The notes beneath the pieces are model-generated. The model did not search any database. It was not told the DNA's origin and worked only from the letters and a program-made list of their open reading frames with translations. DNA of 64,000 bases from Burkholderiales bacterium. Its GTDB lineage: Bacteria; Pseudomonadota; Gammaproteobacteria; Burkholderiales; Burkholderiaceae. Position numbers and translations under genes: made by a program. Below, one piece after another: positions 37,033 through 46,247 of this stretch; position 1 is the first letter of the stretch, and the number at the start of each line of letters is the position of its first letter. The stretch is from positions 248,001 to 312,000 of the forward strand of contig JAJTAZ010000011.1 of the NCBI GenBank assembly GCA_021287185.1, in the 5' to 3' direction.

Positions 37033-37440
37033 ATGAACATCACCATTTATCACAACCCAAAATGTGGCACCTCACGCAACACTTTGGCGATGATACGCCA
37101 CGCAGGCTTTGAACCAACCATCATCGAATACCTCAAAAATCCACCCACGCGCGCGCAATTGATTCAGTTAATCACCGATGCTGGACTGAGTGTGCGCGAA
37201 GTGATGCGCAGTAAAGAGGCTATCTTTGACGAATTGGGTTTGCAGGATGTGAACTTATCCGATGAGGTGTTGATGGACGCCATGATGGCGCACCCCATCC
37301 TCATCAATCGCCCGATTGTGGTGAGCGAATTGGGCACGAAGTTGTGCCGCCCTTCAGAAGTGGTTTTGGACATTTTGCCTGCGTCGGCACAAGGCGGAAC
37401 GTTTACCAAAGAAGATGGCGAAGTGGTGCAACTGAAGTAA
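37033..37440 (+). CDS. arsC: Glutaredoxin-dependent arsenate reductase ArsC
   Basis: ArsC reduces arsenate to arsenite. The catalytic cysteine is C11 in YHNPKCGTSRNT. The arginines that bind arsenate are present, including one in NRPIVVSELGTKLCRPSEVVLDILP (read in two parts). The 135 residues are typical. No arsR, arsB or acr3 lies nearby, so this is an isolated copy; a role in general stress cannot be excluded. It converges with the transglycosylase gene. Confidence 0.88.
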   Translation: MNITIYHNPKCGTSRNTLAMIRHAGFEPTIIEYLKNPPTRAQLIQLITDAGLSVREVMRSKEAIFDELGLQDVNLSDEVLMDAMMAHPILINRPIVVSELGTKLCRPSEVVLDILPASAQGGTFTKEDGEVVQLK

Positions 37441-37451
37441 CTGAAGAATCA

Positions 37452-38123
37452 TCAACGCCAACGGTTCAATGCCGCAAAGACTTTTTTGGGGTAATCCAAC
37501 CGCCCCAAACTGCCGTTGTACCGTCCCAGCGCGCGCACCAAATCGCCGTTCTCGATGTCCAAATAATGACGCAAAATCACACAACCGTAACGCACATTGA
37601 TGCGCGCATTGTGTAGATTTTTGACTTGTCCATCACCAATGGTTTTGACCCAAAACGGCATGACTTGCATCAATCCACGCGCACTGGCGCGGCTAACGGC
37701 TTGAGGTTTGAATTGACTCTCAACCTCAATCACTGCCATGACCAAAGCAGGCTCTAACCCAGCGCGGTTGGCTTCATAATCAACGATGGAGAGCAATTGC
37801 TGGCGCGTTGGCGCGGCGGGAATATAGCGCAGCAAACGCGCACTGCTGCGCATCTGCCATGCTTGATACGCGCTGAATTCTTCGTCATTAAAAAACGGGC
37901 GTTGTGTTGGCGTACTTGCCAAAATCGATTGACGCAGCAGCGTGCGCACACTGTCCGCGAGCACCTCTGGCTTTTGCGCGCCTGCGTGTGCCAGCGAACC
38001 CCAAGTGAGCAACCACGCAAACAGCGTAAACCGCGCCGACAAGGCACGAATGATGTGGGCGACTTGAACCCGTTGGTTCTCGCCCAGTTTGCGCTGACGA
38101 TTGTGGTGGATACGCATACGCAT
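37452..38123 (-). CDS. Lytic transglycosylase (SLT domain)
   Basis: The protein is a probable periplasmic murein-cleaving enzyme. A basic N-terminus and hydrophobic stretch (about residues 28-47, ending SLAHA) form a signal peptide. The SLT domain covers about 105-220, with the catalytic glutamate in AVIEVESQFKPQAVS, then ASARGLMQVMPFW and the family AxNAGxG region replaced by GRYNGSLGRLDYPKKVF. No lipobox or LysM repeat is seen. The 223 residues make it a small member. It follows proS on the same strand after 18 bases. Confidence 0.88.
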   Translation of the reverse strand: MRMRIHHNRQRKLGENQRVQVAHIIRALSARFTLFAWLLTWGSLAHAGAQKPEVLADSVRTLLRQSILASTPTQRPFFNDEEFSAYQAWQMRSSARLLRYIPAAPTRQQLLSIVDYEANRAGLEPALVMAVIEVESQFKPQAVSRASARGLMQVMPFWVKTIGDGQVKNLHNARINVRYGCVILRHYLDIENGDLVRALGRYNGSLGRLDYPKKVFAALNRWR

Positions 38124-38141
38124 GGCTTATGTACTGAGTTT

Positions 38142-39881
38142 TTATTGCCCCAGTTGCGCCAACACGTGGGCAGCGATTTGTGACACTTTGATTTTATCGG
38201 CAGGCGCGCCTGTGTTTCTACGATTGACGTATTCCACCACGCCCTCTTTGAGTCCACGCTCACCGACCGTCACACGATGCGGCACACCGATGAGTTCCCA
38301 ATCGGCAAACATCGCACCAGGACGTTCACCGCGGTCATCCAAAATCACATCCACGCCAGCGTTGAGCAAGGTTTGGTATAAATCTTGCGCAGTGTGCGCC
38401 ACTTGCTCACTCTTATCCGCGCCGACAGGACAAATCACCACTGTGAATGGCGCAATCGCTTCTGACCAAATGATGCCCTTGTCATCGTAGTTCTGCTCAA
38501 TTGCCGCGCCCACGATGCGTGTCACGCCAATGCCATAGCACCCCATCACCAATGGCTGTGGCTTACCGTTTTCGTCAAGGAAAGTCGCATTCATCGCTTC
38601 TGAGTATTTTGTACCGAGTTGGAATACATGCCCCACTTCGATGCCACGACAAATTGCTACCGTACCCTGTCCCTCGGGCGCAGGGTCGCCCGCAACCACA
38701 TTGCGCACATCGGCAATCAAATCTGGCTCAGGCAAATCACGCCCCCAATTCACACCCACATGATGGTAACCTTCTTCATTCGCACCACAAATAAAGTCGG
38801 ACATATTCGCCACGGTTTTATCGACGACAATTTTAACTGGACCTGTGGGTGCGACAGGACCAATGTACCCAGGTTTGGTATTAAAAGTGCTCAAAATTTC
38901 AGCCTCAGTCGCAAAGCGCGTTTCACCGAGAACCTTACCTGCTTTGACTTCATTTAACTCATGATCGCCGCGCAATAAAACCAAAATAATTTCAGTCTTG
39001 ATGTCGCCTTTGTCTTGCTCTGTATCTTTGGCCAAAACCAACGATTTGATGGTTTGCTTCAAATCGACACCCAAGAATTTCGCCACGTCTTCGCATTTGG
39101 CTTGATTGGGCGTGGCAATTTTGACCAATGTTTGAGTCGCAGGTGCACGCTGTTCAATCAAGCAAACCGCTTCAGCCGCTTCGATGTTGGCTGCGTAATC
39201 CGAATTGGGGTTGTAAACAATGTCATCCTCACCCGTCTCTGCAATCACATGAAACTCATGCGAACCAGAGCCGCCAATCGAACCGTTGTCTGCTGCCACG
39301 GCGCGAAACTTCAGTCCCAAGCGGTTGAATATCGCCATATAGGCATTGAACATTTTTTCATAACTGATTTTCAAACTCGCTTCGTCTTTGTCAAACGAAT
39401 ACGCGTCTTTCATAATGAACTCGCGCCCGCGCATCACACCAAAGCGTGGACGAATTTCATCACGAAATTTGGCTTGAATTTGGTACCAATTCACGGGCAA
39501 TTGCTTGTAACTTTTGAGCTCACGTCGTGCGACATCGGTGATGACTTCTTCGTGCGTCGGTCCAACCACAAAATCGCGCTGATGACGATCTTTGAAACGC
39601 AGCAACTCAGGACCGTATTGCTCCCAACGACCCGATTCTTGCCACAACTCCGCAGGTTGCACCGCAGGCATGAGCAATTCAATCGCACCCGCGCGGTTCA
39701 TCTCTTCGCGCACAATGGCCTCGACCTTGCGCACTGAACGCAACCCAAGCGGCATCAATGTGTAAATTCCGCTGCCGATGCGTTTGATCATGCCCGAACG
39801 GATCATCAATTGGTGGCTGATGATTTCTGCTTCTGCTGGGGCTTCTTTGAGGGTCGAGATGAAAAATTGACTGGCTTTCAT
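38142..39881 (-). CDS. proS: Prolyl-tRNA synthetase
   Basis: ProRS charges tRNA-Pro. It is a class II enzyme with motif 1 around [20 protein letters not shown] (42-61), motif 2 with [21 protein letters not shown] (in two parts) and motif 3 in [17 protein letters not shown]. Between motifs 2 and 3 it carries the YbaK-type editing domain (about 225-380), as in most bacteria, to remove misacylated alanine. The C-terminal anticodon-binding domain ends at 579 residues. The ribosome binding site is weak. Confidence 0.97.
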   Translation of the reverse strand: MKASQFFISTLKEAPAEAEIISHQLMIRSGMIKRIGSGIYTLMPLGLRSVRKVEAIVREEMNRAGAIELLMPAVQPAELWQESGRWEQYGPELLRFKDRHQRDFVVGPTHEEVITDVARRELKSYKQLPVNWYQIQAKFRDEIRPRFGVMRGREFIMKDAYSFDKDEASLKISYEKMFNAYMAIFNRLGLKFRAVAADNGSIGGSGSHEFHVIAETGEDDIVYNPNSDYAANIEAAEAVCLIEQRAPATQTLVKIATPNQAKCEDVAKFLGVDLKQTIKSLVLAKDTEQDKGDIKTEIILVLLRGDHELNEVKAGKVLGETRFATEAEILSTFNTKPGYIGPVAPTGPVKIVVDKTVANMSDFICGANEEGYHHVGVNWGRDLPEPDLIADVRNVVAGDPAPEGQGTVAICRGIEVGHVFQLGTKYSEAMNATFLDENGKPQPLVMGCYGIGVTRIVGAAIEQNYDDKGIIWSEAIAPFTVVICPVGADKSEQVAHTAQDLYQTLLNAGVDVILDDRGERPGAMFADWELIGVPHRVTVGERGLKEGVVEYVNRRNTGAPADKIKVSQIAAHVLAQLGQ

Positions 39882-39981
39882 GATGGTCGAAATCTTTTCT
39901 TAAAAATTGAAAATGAATGTTAAATCAGGGTGTTAAACGGATGCGTGTCAAAAGACTTCAAGCAAAATCTGAGTTTCACGT

Positions 39982-39987
39982 TATAAT
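39982..39987 (+). promoter_or_regulatory. Candidate -10 element of rppH
   Basis: A perfect TATAAT lies 33 bases before the rppH ATG. The best -35-like element (TTCAAG) is 20 bases upstream, longer than ideal. Confidence 0.4.
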
Positions 39988-40019
39988 TCCATCATTGTAA
40001 ATCATTTATTGAGGAAATT

Positions 40020-40580
40020 ATGCTCGACAAAGAAGGATATCGTCCTAATGTCGGCATCATTTTGGTCAATTCACGCAATCAGGTGTTTTGGGGCAAGCGC
40101 GTTCGTGAACACGCTTGGCAGTTCCCCCAAGGGGGCATTTCCCACGGTGAAAACCCCGAACAAGCCATGTTGCGCGAATTATATGAGGAAGTCGGGTTAT
40201 TGCCCGAGCACGTACAGATTATTGGTCGCACACGCAATTGGTTGCGCTACGATGTCCCCAACCGCTGGGTTCGTCGGGATTATCGCAATCACTATAAAGG
40301 TCAGAAACAAATTTGGTTTTTATTACGCTTAATCGGACGCGACCACCATGTCAACTTACGTGCCAGCTCTCATCCAGAGTTTGATGCTTGGCGGTGGAAT
40401 GACTATTGGATACCACTGGAAGACGTGATTGAGTTTAAACGCGAAGTTTACAAAGAGGCCTTGGAAGAGTTGTCTTTGTTGTTATTTCAACCGAAACAAT
40501 TTCGCCATGCGAATCATCGCTCCCGCACGCCCACACCTCATCGCGTTGAATCGAGTGGGGACGACAAACCAGTGGTCTGA
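40020..40580 (+). CDS. rppH: RNA 5'-pyrophosphohydrolase RppH
   Basis: RppH removes pyrophosphate from the 5' end of mRNA and so opens it to RNase E decay. The Nudix box spans residues 38-60 ([20 protein letters not shown], then VGL). The start [21 protein letters not shown] and the [12 protein letters not shown] segment are typical. The 186 residues include a basic C-terminal tail. GAGG lies before the ATG. It diverges from proS, a neighbour pair common in this class. Confidence 0.95.
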   Translation: MLDKEGYRPNVGIILVNSRNQVFWGKRVREHAWQFPQGGISHGENPEQAMLRELYEEVGLLPEHVQIIGRTRNWLRYDVPNRWVRRDYRNHYKGQKQIWFLLRLIGRDHHVNLRASSHPEFDAWRWNDYWIPLEDVIEFKREVYKEALEELSLLLFQPKQFRHANHRSRTPTPHRVESSGDDKPVV

Positions 40581-40671
40581 CGATTTGCGCACTTGAAATA
40601 TGCGCAGATGCCGCCATATGGATTATGAGCGGTTGCTCCAACTTGCACCACTCATTAACAGGAGAGAGTTT

Positions 40672-41118
40672 ATGGATGATTTGGATAAAGACCGCGTGAT
40701 TGACGCACGTTTGATTGAATCAGATGATGTGACTCAACCAAATGCAAGCCATCAAATCCCCACTGAGCCGACAACGTCGATTCAAGAAGAAACCCGACGT
40801 TGGGCGGTGCTGTTGCACCTGTCCACCTTGCTCGGATTGATTTCATTTGGTTTTGGCTTGATTGTACCGATTGTACTGTGGCAATGGAAGAAAACCGAAT
40901 TACCCGCGATTGACGCACACGGCAAAGTGGTTGCCAATGCAATTTTGTCGTATTTCGCCTATAGTGTTTTGGCATTTTTCCTGTTGTTTGTCTTAATTGG
41001 TTTTGCTTTATTCTGGGTGTTGGGCATTTTATTTATTCTTTATCCATTGATTGGGGCGATTAAGGCATGGCATGGTGAAGTTTGGCCTTATCCGTTGTGC
41101 TTTAAGTTTTTTAAATAA
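40672..41118 (+). CDS. DUF4870 membrane protein
   Basis: The protein of 148 residues has a polar, acidic N-terminal half (1-40) and then two or three membrane helices. The segment RRWAVLLHLSTLLGLISFGFG and the later VVANAILSYFAYSVLAFFLL (each quoted in part of the helix) match DUF4870/Tic20-like proteins of unknown function. AGGAG lies eight bases before the ATG at 40672; the longer frame from 40600 is not used. It is followed by a strong terminator. Confidence 0.8.
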   Translation: MDDLDKDRVIDARLIESDDVTQPNASHQIPTEPTTSIQEETRRWAVLLHLSTLLGLISFGFGLIVPIVLWQWKKTELPAIDAHGKVVANAILSYFAYSVLAFFLLFVLIGFALFWVLGILFILYPLIGAIKAWHGEVWPYPLCFKFFK

Positions 41119-41135
41119 ACCACATCCAAAGTTAC

Positions 41136-41166
41136 AAAAAACCGCAGAATGCTTCTGCGGTTTTTT
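41136..41166. terminator. Bidirectional terminator between the DUF4870 gene and the desaturase gene
   Basis: A perfect 14-base inverted repeat (AAAAAACCGCAGAA and complement) with a three-base loop has T runs on both strands. Two genes converge on it. Confidence 0.92.
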
Positions 41167-41180
41167 TTGTAGCCTATCAA

Positions 41181-42278
41181 TTAAACACTGGCTGGCGTGG
41201 TTGGTACTCCATCAAAGGTCAGCCACTGGCGGGTTCTGAAGTCATACAACTGACACATACGCACCGTTCTCCAATACCATTTAAAAGAGAAGGGCTGCAC
41301 CACAATGCGATTGGGCAACATATCTTCCAAACGCGCCTGAGTCTCTTTAAGTTTGTACAAAGGAATGGTCGCATCCAAGTGGTGGGCTGTGTGCTCCATG
41401 ATGTGGTGCACCAATGCGCCAATTTTGAATGGGAAAGTCAAATGCACGGTGGTGGTAACAAATGGGCTGGCAGCCGTCCACTCAGTTTTCACGTCATACC
41501 ATTTGATTTGCTCGTGGGTGTGGTGCATATAAACCACCAAGCCAATCATTCCATTCCAGAAAATAAAAGGCACAACAAACGCAGTGAACAAAGCAGACAA
41601 CACATTCACACCCGCCAAGTACGCACCCAAAACCACCACGGCAATCCACACTGCCGCATACGCTGTGACCAAAACATTGTCCCAAAAGAACGCTGGACGG
41701 CGTGCTGGCTGGGTTTTTTTGTTTGGCCAAAACATTTTTTTCCACCAAATCTCAACCAAATAGTACAACCACGCCGACCAACCATTGCGATAAATGCGTT
41801 CCATGCGTTGTTGGAAAGGTGTCATCGCCGTAAACTCTTCGCGTGATTTGGGCTCCCAAACGAAATCCACACCTTTTAAGTTGGTATAACCGTGGTGCAT
41901 CACGTTGTGCCCCACATCCCACAAGCTATAAGGTGAGAGTGAAGAGAGGAATGCAATACGACCCAAAACTTTATTCAAGGTTTTATTGGGCGTATAGGCT
42001 TGATGGCAAGCATCATGACCAATGATGAATAAACGCCCAATCCAAAACCCCATCACCAAACCCGATAACAAACGCAAAGACCAATGCGGTGCAGTGATGG
42101 CAAAATACAATAAAAATCCGTAAATGATTAAATCGATGATGAGCAATGTGATTGGGTACACATACCCTTTGGTGGATAAATCCAACAACCACGAACGCAA
42201 GACCTTGCGTGTCGGTATCGCTTGCCCAGGCTCAATGGGTTGAGCGGGCAATGCAACATTCATTTGAGTTTGACTCAT
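41181..42278 (-). CDS. Membrane fatty acid desaturase
   Basis: This is an integral membrane di-iron desaturase acting on fatty acyl lipids. The three histidine boxes are HDACHQ (about residue 83), HNVMHHG (about 120) and HTAHH (about 290), with helices between them. The ATG at 42278 has AGGAG eight bases upstream; an open frame running further to 42473 is rejected. The 365 residues are normal. Regiospecificity (delta-9 or delta-12) cannot be told. A perfect 10-base palindrome lies upstream and may be a regulator site. Confidence 0.9.
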   Translation of the reverse strand: MSQTQMNVALPAQPIEPGQAIPTRKVLRSWLLDLSTKGYVYPITLLIIDLIIYGFLLYFAITAPHWSLRLLSGLVMGFWIGRLFIIGHDACHQAYTPNKTLNKVLGRIAFLSSLSPYSLWDVGHNVMHHGYTNLKGVDFVWEPKSREEFTAMTPFQQRMERIYRNGWSAWLYYLVEIWWKKMFWPNKKTQPARRPAFFWDNVLVTAYAAVWIAVVVLGAYLAGVNVLSALFTAFVVPFIFWNGMIGLVVYMHHTHEQIKWYDVKTEWTAASPFVTTTVHLTFPFKIGALVHHIMEHTAHHLDATIPLYKLKETQARLEDMLPNRIVVQPFSFKWYWRTVRMCQLYDFRTRQWLTFDGVPTTPASV

Positions 42279-42364
42279 GTGATATTCTCCTATCGTCAGA
42301 ACGTCATTTTTGACGGAAAAGACTATAACACAGCCAAATATTTGATTTAAAAGTATAAAACGCA

Positions 42365-42374
42365 CGAACGTTCG
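42365..42374. promoter_or_regulatory. Palindrome upstream of the desaturase, candidate TetR-type operator
   Basis: CGAACGTTCG is a perfect palindrome 87 bases before the desaturase ATG, upstream of a TATAGT -10-like element on the minus strand. TetR-family regulators such as FabR and DesT control unsaturated fatty acid genes through palindromes. The match to any known site is not proved. Confidence 0.35.
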
Positions 42375-42429
42375 GTTTTTGCGGTGCAACATTTTATCCA
42401 TAACCGAGCGATTTTGTTGCGCCGCACGA

Positions 42430-42999
42430 TTAAAACAACATTTTTGCCAAAGTCCATACCCCAATTGCAACAAAAATCACGGCGGCAATGGAATGCACCA
42501 GCTTAGTCGGCAAGCGGTCTGCGAAGCGATGACCCAAATAAACAGCGGGTGCATTGGCCAACATCATACCCAAGGTGGTTCCCAAAACCACCATCAACAC
42601 CGATTGGTATTGTGCCCCTAAAGCGATGGTTGCGAACTGAGTTTTGTCGCCCATTTCTGCCAAAAAAAATGCAAAAAGTGTTGCAAAAAACACACCCATT
42701 TGCTTTTGCGGCAGCGCAACATCACTTTCATCCAATTTATCGGGAACCAAAATCCATAAACCCATGGCAATGAACGAAATCCCCATCATCCAATTGAGCG
42801 TTTGCGGGGTAAATAAAGTCGCCAACCATGCACCCAATGCGCCTGCCAAGGCGTGATTGAGCAAGGTTGCCACTAAAATACCGAACACAATGGGCAACGG
42901 TTTGCGAAAACGAGCTGCGAGAATGAGGGACAATAACTGAGTTTTATCGCCAATTTCTGCTAAGGCGACAACACTGGTAGAGACGAGAAACGCTTCCAT
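42430..42999 (-). CDS. GDT1/TMEM165-family (UPF0016) manganese exporter
   Basis: UPF0016 proteins are cation exporters; bacterial members export manganese. The two repeated motifs EIGDKT (15-20) and EMGDKT (115-120) and six helices in 189 residues are diagnostic. The ATG at 42999 has GGAG (in CTTGGAGTGTTC) nearby; the open frame further upstream runs through the riboswitch and is not coding. A yybP-ykoY manganese riboswitch lies in the leader, which supports the ion assignment strongly. Confidence 0.92.
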   Translation of the reverse strand: MEAFLVSTSVVALAEIGDKTQLLSLILAARFRKPLPIVFGILVATLLNHALAGALGAWLATLFTPQTLNWMMGISFIAMGLWILVPDKLDESDVALPQKQMGVFFATLFAFFLAEMGDKTQFATIALGAQYQSVLMVVLGTTLGMMLANAPAVYLGHRFADRLPTKLVHSIAAVIFVAIGVWTLAKMLF

Positions 43000-43028
43000 G
43001 AACACTCCAAGCCGGGAAGAAATAAATA

Positions 43029-43068
43029 GACCACACACCACTTCCCAGCCGAAAAGCAGTGTGTGGTC
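43029..43068 (-). terminator. Expression-platform hairpin after the riboswitch
   Basis: GACCACACAC and its perfect complement form a 10-base-pair stem, with further pairing possible inside, followed on the minus strand by TATTTATTTCTT. It lies between the aptamer and the start codon. It could be a regulated terminator that forms when manganese is low. Confidence 0.65.
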
Positions 43069-43084
43069 ACAAGTCTTGCCCAAC

Positions 43085-43182
43085 CCGCAGCAACGGGTCA
43101 CTTATGCCATGCGTTTTTTGCGCAAGTATGTTGACACAAGCATCTTGGATGAATTTTGAACGAAGAGAGGCTACTCCCTAAT
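43085..43182 (-). ncRNA. yybP-ykoY manganese riboswitch aptamer
   Basis: The minus strand carries the conserved blocks in order and spacing: TAGGGAGTAGCC (43171-43180), GTGTCAACATACTTG (43123-43137) and GCATGGCATAAGTGACCC (43095-43112). These are the L1/L3 docking sequences that bind Mn(II) in the yybP-ykoY class. The class controls manganese exporters, and a GDT1-family exporter follows directly. Confidence 0.9.
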
Positions 43183-43192
43183 GACGGCGCGA

Positions 43193-43221
43193 ATTTTATC
43201 ACAAGCATCGTACACCCACAA
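43193..43221 (-). promoter_or_regulatory. Promoter of the riboswitch-exporter unit
   Basis: On the minus strand TTGTGG and TAAAAT are separated by 17 bases, just after the stop of the DUF1439 gene and about 12 bases before the aptamer. It gives the unit its own start rather than read-through from the upstream operon. Confidence 0.65.
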
Positions 43222-43228
43222 GCGCGAA

Positions 43229-43819
43229 TCATTGCTCATGTGGTTGCAAAGTGATGTTTAAGCGTTCGGCTTCAACTTCGATTTTCTCTGGCAGCCATTC
43301 TTTGCCGGCAAAGCTGAGTTGCTCACGTTTGATAAAGTACACAGGCACATCAACCCCGACTTTTTTACCGACCATCATGCCGACCATGCGCCGCGCCAAA
43401 CCATCAAGCATAGACGGGGCATTGTTTAACTCAAATGAATCGACTGCAAATTCCTTGAGCACGATTGCTTGCACTTCAGGGTTATACACGGGCACACCTG
43501 ACATTTGCATTTTGCCGCGCATCACGCCACCCAAAAGCCCCGTCTCGACCACTGCATCAAATTGTGCACCGATGCGTTGTTTATCGGGCATCAAAATCAC
43601 TTTCGGATCAGTGGCCACCATACCTTTGTCGTGCATACTCTGAGCAATGTCAGTCCATTTTTTGGTCACAGCCGTTTGCAACAAACTTTGATTGACATGG
43701 ATGGTTTTGGGCGTGGACAAAAAACTGCACGCAGTGAGTATTGAACCCAATACCAACATCAGCGCAACCCAACGAACACGTAGCCAACTGGATTTCAAAA
43801 TAGGTGTTTTCATCTTCAT
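43229..43819 (-). CDS. DUF1439 lipoprotein
   Basis: The 196-residue protein has a signal peptide ending in the lipobox LTAC (cysteine near residue 31) and a DUF1439 domain, the family of E. coli YceB, with unknown function and probable lipid-binding fold. It is the last gene of the ribBX-to-DUF1439 operon; its ATG overlaps the stop of the cysteine-cluster gene. The C-terminal strand pattern [18 protein letters not shown] fits the family. Confidence 0.82.
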   Translation of the reverse strand: MKMKTPILKSSWLRVRWVALMLVLGSILTACSFLSTPKTIHVNQSLLQTAVTKKWTDIAQSMHDKGMVATDPKVILMPDKQRIGAQFDAVVETGLLGGVMRGKMQMSGVPVYNPEVQAIVLKEFAVDSFELNNAPSMLDGLARRMVGMMVGKKVGVDVPVYFIKREQLSFAGKEWLPEKIEVEAERLNITLQPHEQ

Positions 43820-44085
43820 TTCGTTAACAACTCCAATTCATTTAGGTAGTGCAGCGCAAATTCGCGTGTCTGCACCACATCTTCGTTCTCGCCGCACATC
43901 TGCGCGGATGCACGTAAACTGCCGCATACCGCTGGGCGAGTCACCTCACCAAAAATTTTACAACGCATGTGCGCATCCAATTGAACGCATGGCACACCCG
44001 CAGGTTTACCATGTGGCATATCGGGAATCGGGGAAGAAATCGACGGCGCGATGCAACACGCACCACAACCCGCCCGACACTCCAT
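43816..44085 (-). CDS. YkgJ-family cysteine cluster protein
   Basis: The small protein (about 89 residues) has the UPF0153 pattern: CRAGCGACC at the start, a CVQLD segment, then [13 protein letters not shown]. Four or more cysteines probably bind zinc or an iron-sulfur cluster; the function is unknown. I use ATG 44085 because the protein then begins directly with the cysteine motif as in relatives; a TTG at 44112 overlapping pncC is possible. It overlaps the next gene by four bases. Confidence 0.82.
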   Translation of the reverse strand: MECRAGCGACCIAPSISSPIPDMPHGKPAGVPCVQLDAHMRCKIFGEVTRPAVCGSLRASAQMCGENEDVVQTREFALHYLNELELLTK

Positions 44086-44102
44086 GGCTTGTGCGACCAC
44101 GC

Positions 44103-44666
44103 TCACACCCAACGGGTTACGCGCGAAGCGATTAAATCCTCAGGCACAGTTCGATTTTTTTGCACATATTCACACAAATAAATCAAGCCTTCAATCGCGC
44201 ACAGCACCGTTTGCATACGCACCTCAGAGCGATGACCGTCAAATTGCGCTCGATGCGTGCGTACCTGCGTGTTGCCCACACCATCGCGCCATGCCCATGC
44301 GAGCCAGACACAGCCAACAGGTTTGTCCGCCGTACCGCCATCGGGCCCCGCAACGCCACTGACCGCTACCGAGCAATCGACATGCATCACACGAAAAACC
44401 CCACGCGCCATTTGCGTCACGACCTGCTCGCTCACCGCGCCGTGTTGTAACAACGTATCCGCAGACACGCCCAATGCATCTTGTTTGACCCCATTGTTGT
44501 ATGCCAACACCCCGCCTGCAAACCAATCCGATGCACCCGCCATCTCAGTCAAATAGTAACCAATACCACCACCTGTACAAGATTCGGCCGTCGCCATTCG
44601 CCAATTGAGGGCGCGCAATTGATCCGCAAGCACAGCAATCTGAGTGGTCATTTCAGTATTCATCAT
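44103..44666 (-). CDS. pncC: Nicotinamide-nucleotide amidohydrolase PncC (CinA C-terminal domain)
   Basis: PncC deamidates nicotinamide mononucleotide to nicotinate mononucleotide in NAD recycling. The 187-residue stand-alone domain has the signature [20 protein letters not shown] near 25-45, with the [17 protein letters not shown] and [16 protein letters not shown] segments. It lies in the operon between pgpA (9 bases upstream) and the YkgJ-type gene, the usual order in beta- and gammaproteobacteria. Confidence 0.95.
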   Translation of the reverse strand: MMNTEMTTQIAVLADQLRALNWRMATAESCTGGGIGYYLTEMAGASDWFAGGVLAYNNGVKQDALGVSADTLLQHGAVSEQVVTQMARGVFRVMHVDCSVAVSGVAGPDGGTADKPVGCVWLAWAWRDGVGNTQVRTHRAQFDGHRSEVRMQTVLCAIEGLIYLCEYVQKNRTVPEDLIASRVTRWV

Positions 44667-44675
44667 TTTCAGTGT

Positions 44676-45185
44676 TTAAGCCGCAAACCAGCGAAACAGT
44701 TGCACACCCATCGAAAACACCAACAACGCATACAAAGCGGCGACCACATCGTCGAGCATGACACCCAGACCGCCTTTCCATTTGCTGTCAATCAAGCGAA
44801 TGGGATAAGGTTTCCAAACATCAAACAAGCGAAACAATGCAAACGCAATCGCTTGTTGCCAAAACGGCGCAGGCATGACAAACAGCATCACCAACCAAAT
44901 CGCCCAAATCTCGTCAATTACAATCGACGAATCATCGGGCGAATTTAAATCGCGTCCAGTCACCGAACACGCCCATACGCCAACAGGAAACATCAGTGCG
45001 AGCACAATCACCCATGCCCAAACACCTGTGTACAACCATTGAATTTGGCCTAAAAACACAAACAAAATCCAGCCAATGAGCGTGCCCCAAGTACCTGAAG
45101 CAGGATGCAGCAAGCCCGAACCCGCACCTTGCGCAATGATGTGCGCTGGGTGAATCAGCATCCATTGAAATTTAGTTTGTTGCAT
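44676..45185 (-). CDS. pgpA: Phosphatidylglycerophosphatase A
   Basis: PgpA removes phosphate from phosphatidylglycerol phosphate in membrane lipid synthesis. The family motif GSGLLHPASGTWGTLIGW is near 22-39, and VIDEIWAIWLVML and KPYPIRLIDSKWKGGLGVMLDD (in part) hold the conserved acidic and basic residues. Four hydrophobic segments fit 169 residues. It follows thiL after 45 bases and precedes pncC. Confidence 0.95.
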   Translation of the reverse strand: MQQTKFQWMLIHPAHIIAQGAGSGLLHPASGTWGTLIGWILFVFLGQIQWLYTGVWAWVIVLALMFPVGVWACSVTGRDLNSPDDSSIVIDEIWAIWLVMLFVMPAPFWQQAIAFALFRLFDVWKPYPIRLIDSKWKGGLGVMLDDVVAALYALLVFSMGVQLFRWFAA

Positions 45186-45230
45186 GATTGATTTCTCCCG
45201 TACAACTCATCGTGTTGTGTGAGCCACACA

Positions 45231-46229
45231 TCAACGCGACGCAAAATGATTAAAGCCCGTGCTGCGCGCCAATTGTTGCGCAACCTCTGGGGCTCGTGCA
45301 CTGTGCCAAACAATTTGAGCCACCTGATTCATGGGCGTTATTGTACCGACTCGTGTGATAGGAATTGTGAATTTTTGCGCCAAATCGAACAAAGCGGCAC
45401 GCACCTCGGTGCTCGCAGGCGCGGTAAAACACAATTCATAATCATCGCCCCCTGCAACCGCATACTGCCAAGCTTGCCCAACGGGCAACTGCGACAGTAC
45501 TGAGGACAGGGGTAAAGCGTCACACTCCATCCGCGCTGAAACATTGGACGCGCGTAGAATGTGCAATAAATCGCCTGCCAAACCATCCGACACATCCAAC
45601 ATACTGCGCGCCAAACCCGCTTCACGCAATGCGCAACCCAAAGCCACGCGTGGTGTCGGCATTTCCAAACGCGCACGCACTTTTTCTAAATCACTGTGGG
45701 CGGGCATGTTTTGCATTAAATTCAAAGCATACGCTGCATCGCCCAGTGAACCCGTGACCCACACATCGTCACCGACCTGCGCACCGTTACGAAAAATTGC
45801 TTGACCCGTTGGCACTTGTCCAAAAATGGTGATATTGATAACAATGTTGTCGGACCGCGTGGTATCGCCACCGATGAGCGGGCAGTCAAACGCATCCGCC
45901 AGCGCAAACAACCCTTTTGAAAATTCGCCCAACCATGCCGTATCGACGCGCGGCAAACCAATCGACAAAGTAAAGCCCAGAGGTTGCGCACCCATCGCCG
46001 CCAAATCCGACAAATTCACGGCGAGCGATTTATGCCCCAATGTAAACGGTGCGACATCGGCAAAAAAATGCCGCCCTTCGATTAACAAATCACTTGAAAC
46101 CACGCATTGATGCCCATCCGCAACACGAAACACCGCCGCGTCATCGCCCACACCGACATCAATCTGTGGCGTTTTAGAGGGAGAAATGGCGCGTTTGAAA
46201 TACGCGCCAATCAGGGAAAATTCGTCCAT
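45231..46229 (-). CDS. thiL: Thiamine-monophosphate kinase
   Basis: ThiL phosphorylates thiamine phosphate to the active pyrophosphate. The protein has 332 residues of the PurM/ThiL fold: N-terminal FSLIGAYFKRA, GVGDDAAVF near 25-33, the LIGGDTTRSDNI metal site near 117-128 and SDGLAGDLLHILRASN in the C-terminal half. It follows nusB after 18 bases. The nusB-thiL-pgpA order is standard. Confidence 0.95.
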   Translation of the reverse strand: MDEFSLIGAYFKRAISPSKTPQIDVGVGDDAAVFRVADGHQCVVSSDLLIEGRHFFADVAPFTLGHKSLAVNLSDLAAMGAQPLGFTLSIGLPRVDTAWLGEFSKGLFALADAFDCPLIGGDTTRSDNIVINITIFGQVPTGQAIFRNGAQVGDDVWVTGSLGDAAYALNLMQNMPAHSDLEKVRARLEMPTPRVALGCALREAGLARSMLDVSDGLAGDLLHILRASNVSARMECDALPLSSVLSQLPVGQAWQYAVAGGDDYELCFTAPASTEVRAALFDLAQKFTIPITRVGTITPMNQVAQIVWHSARAPEVAQQLARSTGFNHFASR

Positions 46230-46247
46230 ACGTGCTGTAATTGAGCA

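Noticed and set aside
37033..37440. Arsenic resistance operon
   Set aside because: Only arsC is present; no arsR, arsB/acr3 or arsH nearby, so no resistance operon is claimed.
39015..39737. Open frame of 240 codons opposite proS
   Set aside because: Antisense shadow of a well conserved synthetase; no start signal.
42279..42473. Extended N-terminus for the desaturase
   Set aside because: It contains the promoter-like elements, and the ATG at 42278 has AGGAG at good distance.
43000..43101. Extended N-terminus for the GDT1-family protein
   Set aside because: This stretch is the riboswitch aptamer and hairpin, so it is leader RNA rather than coding.
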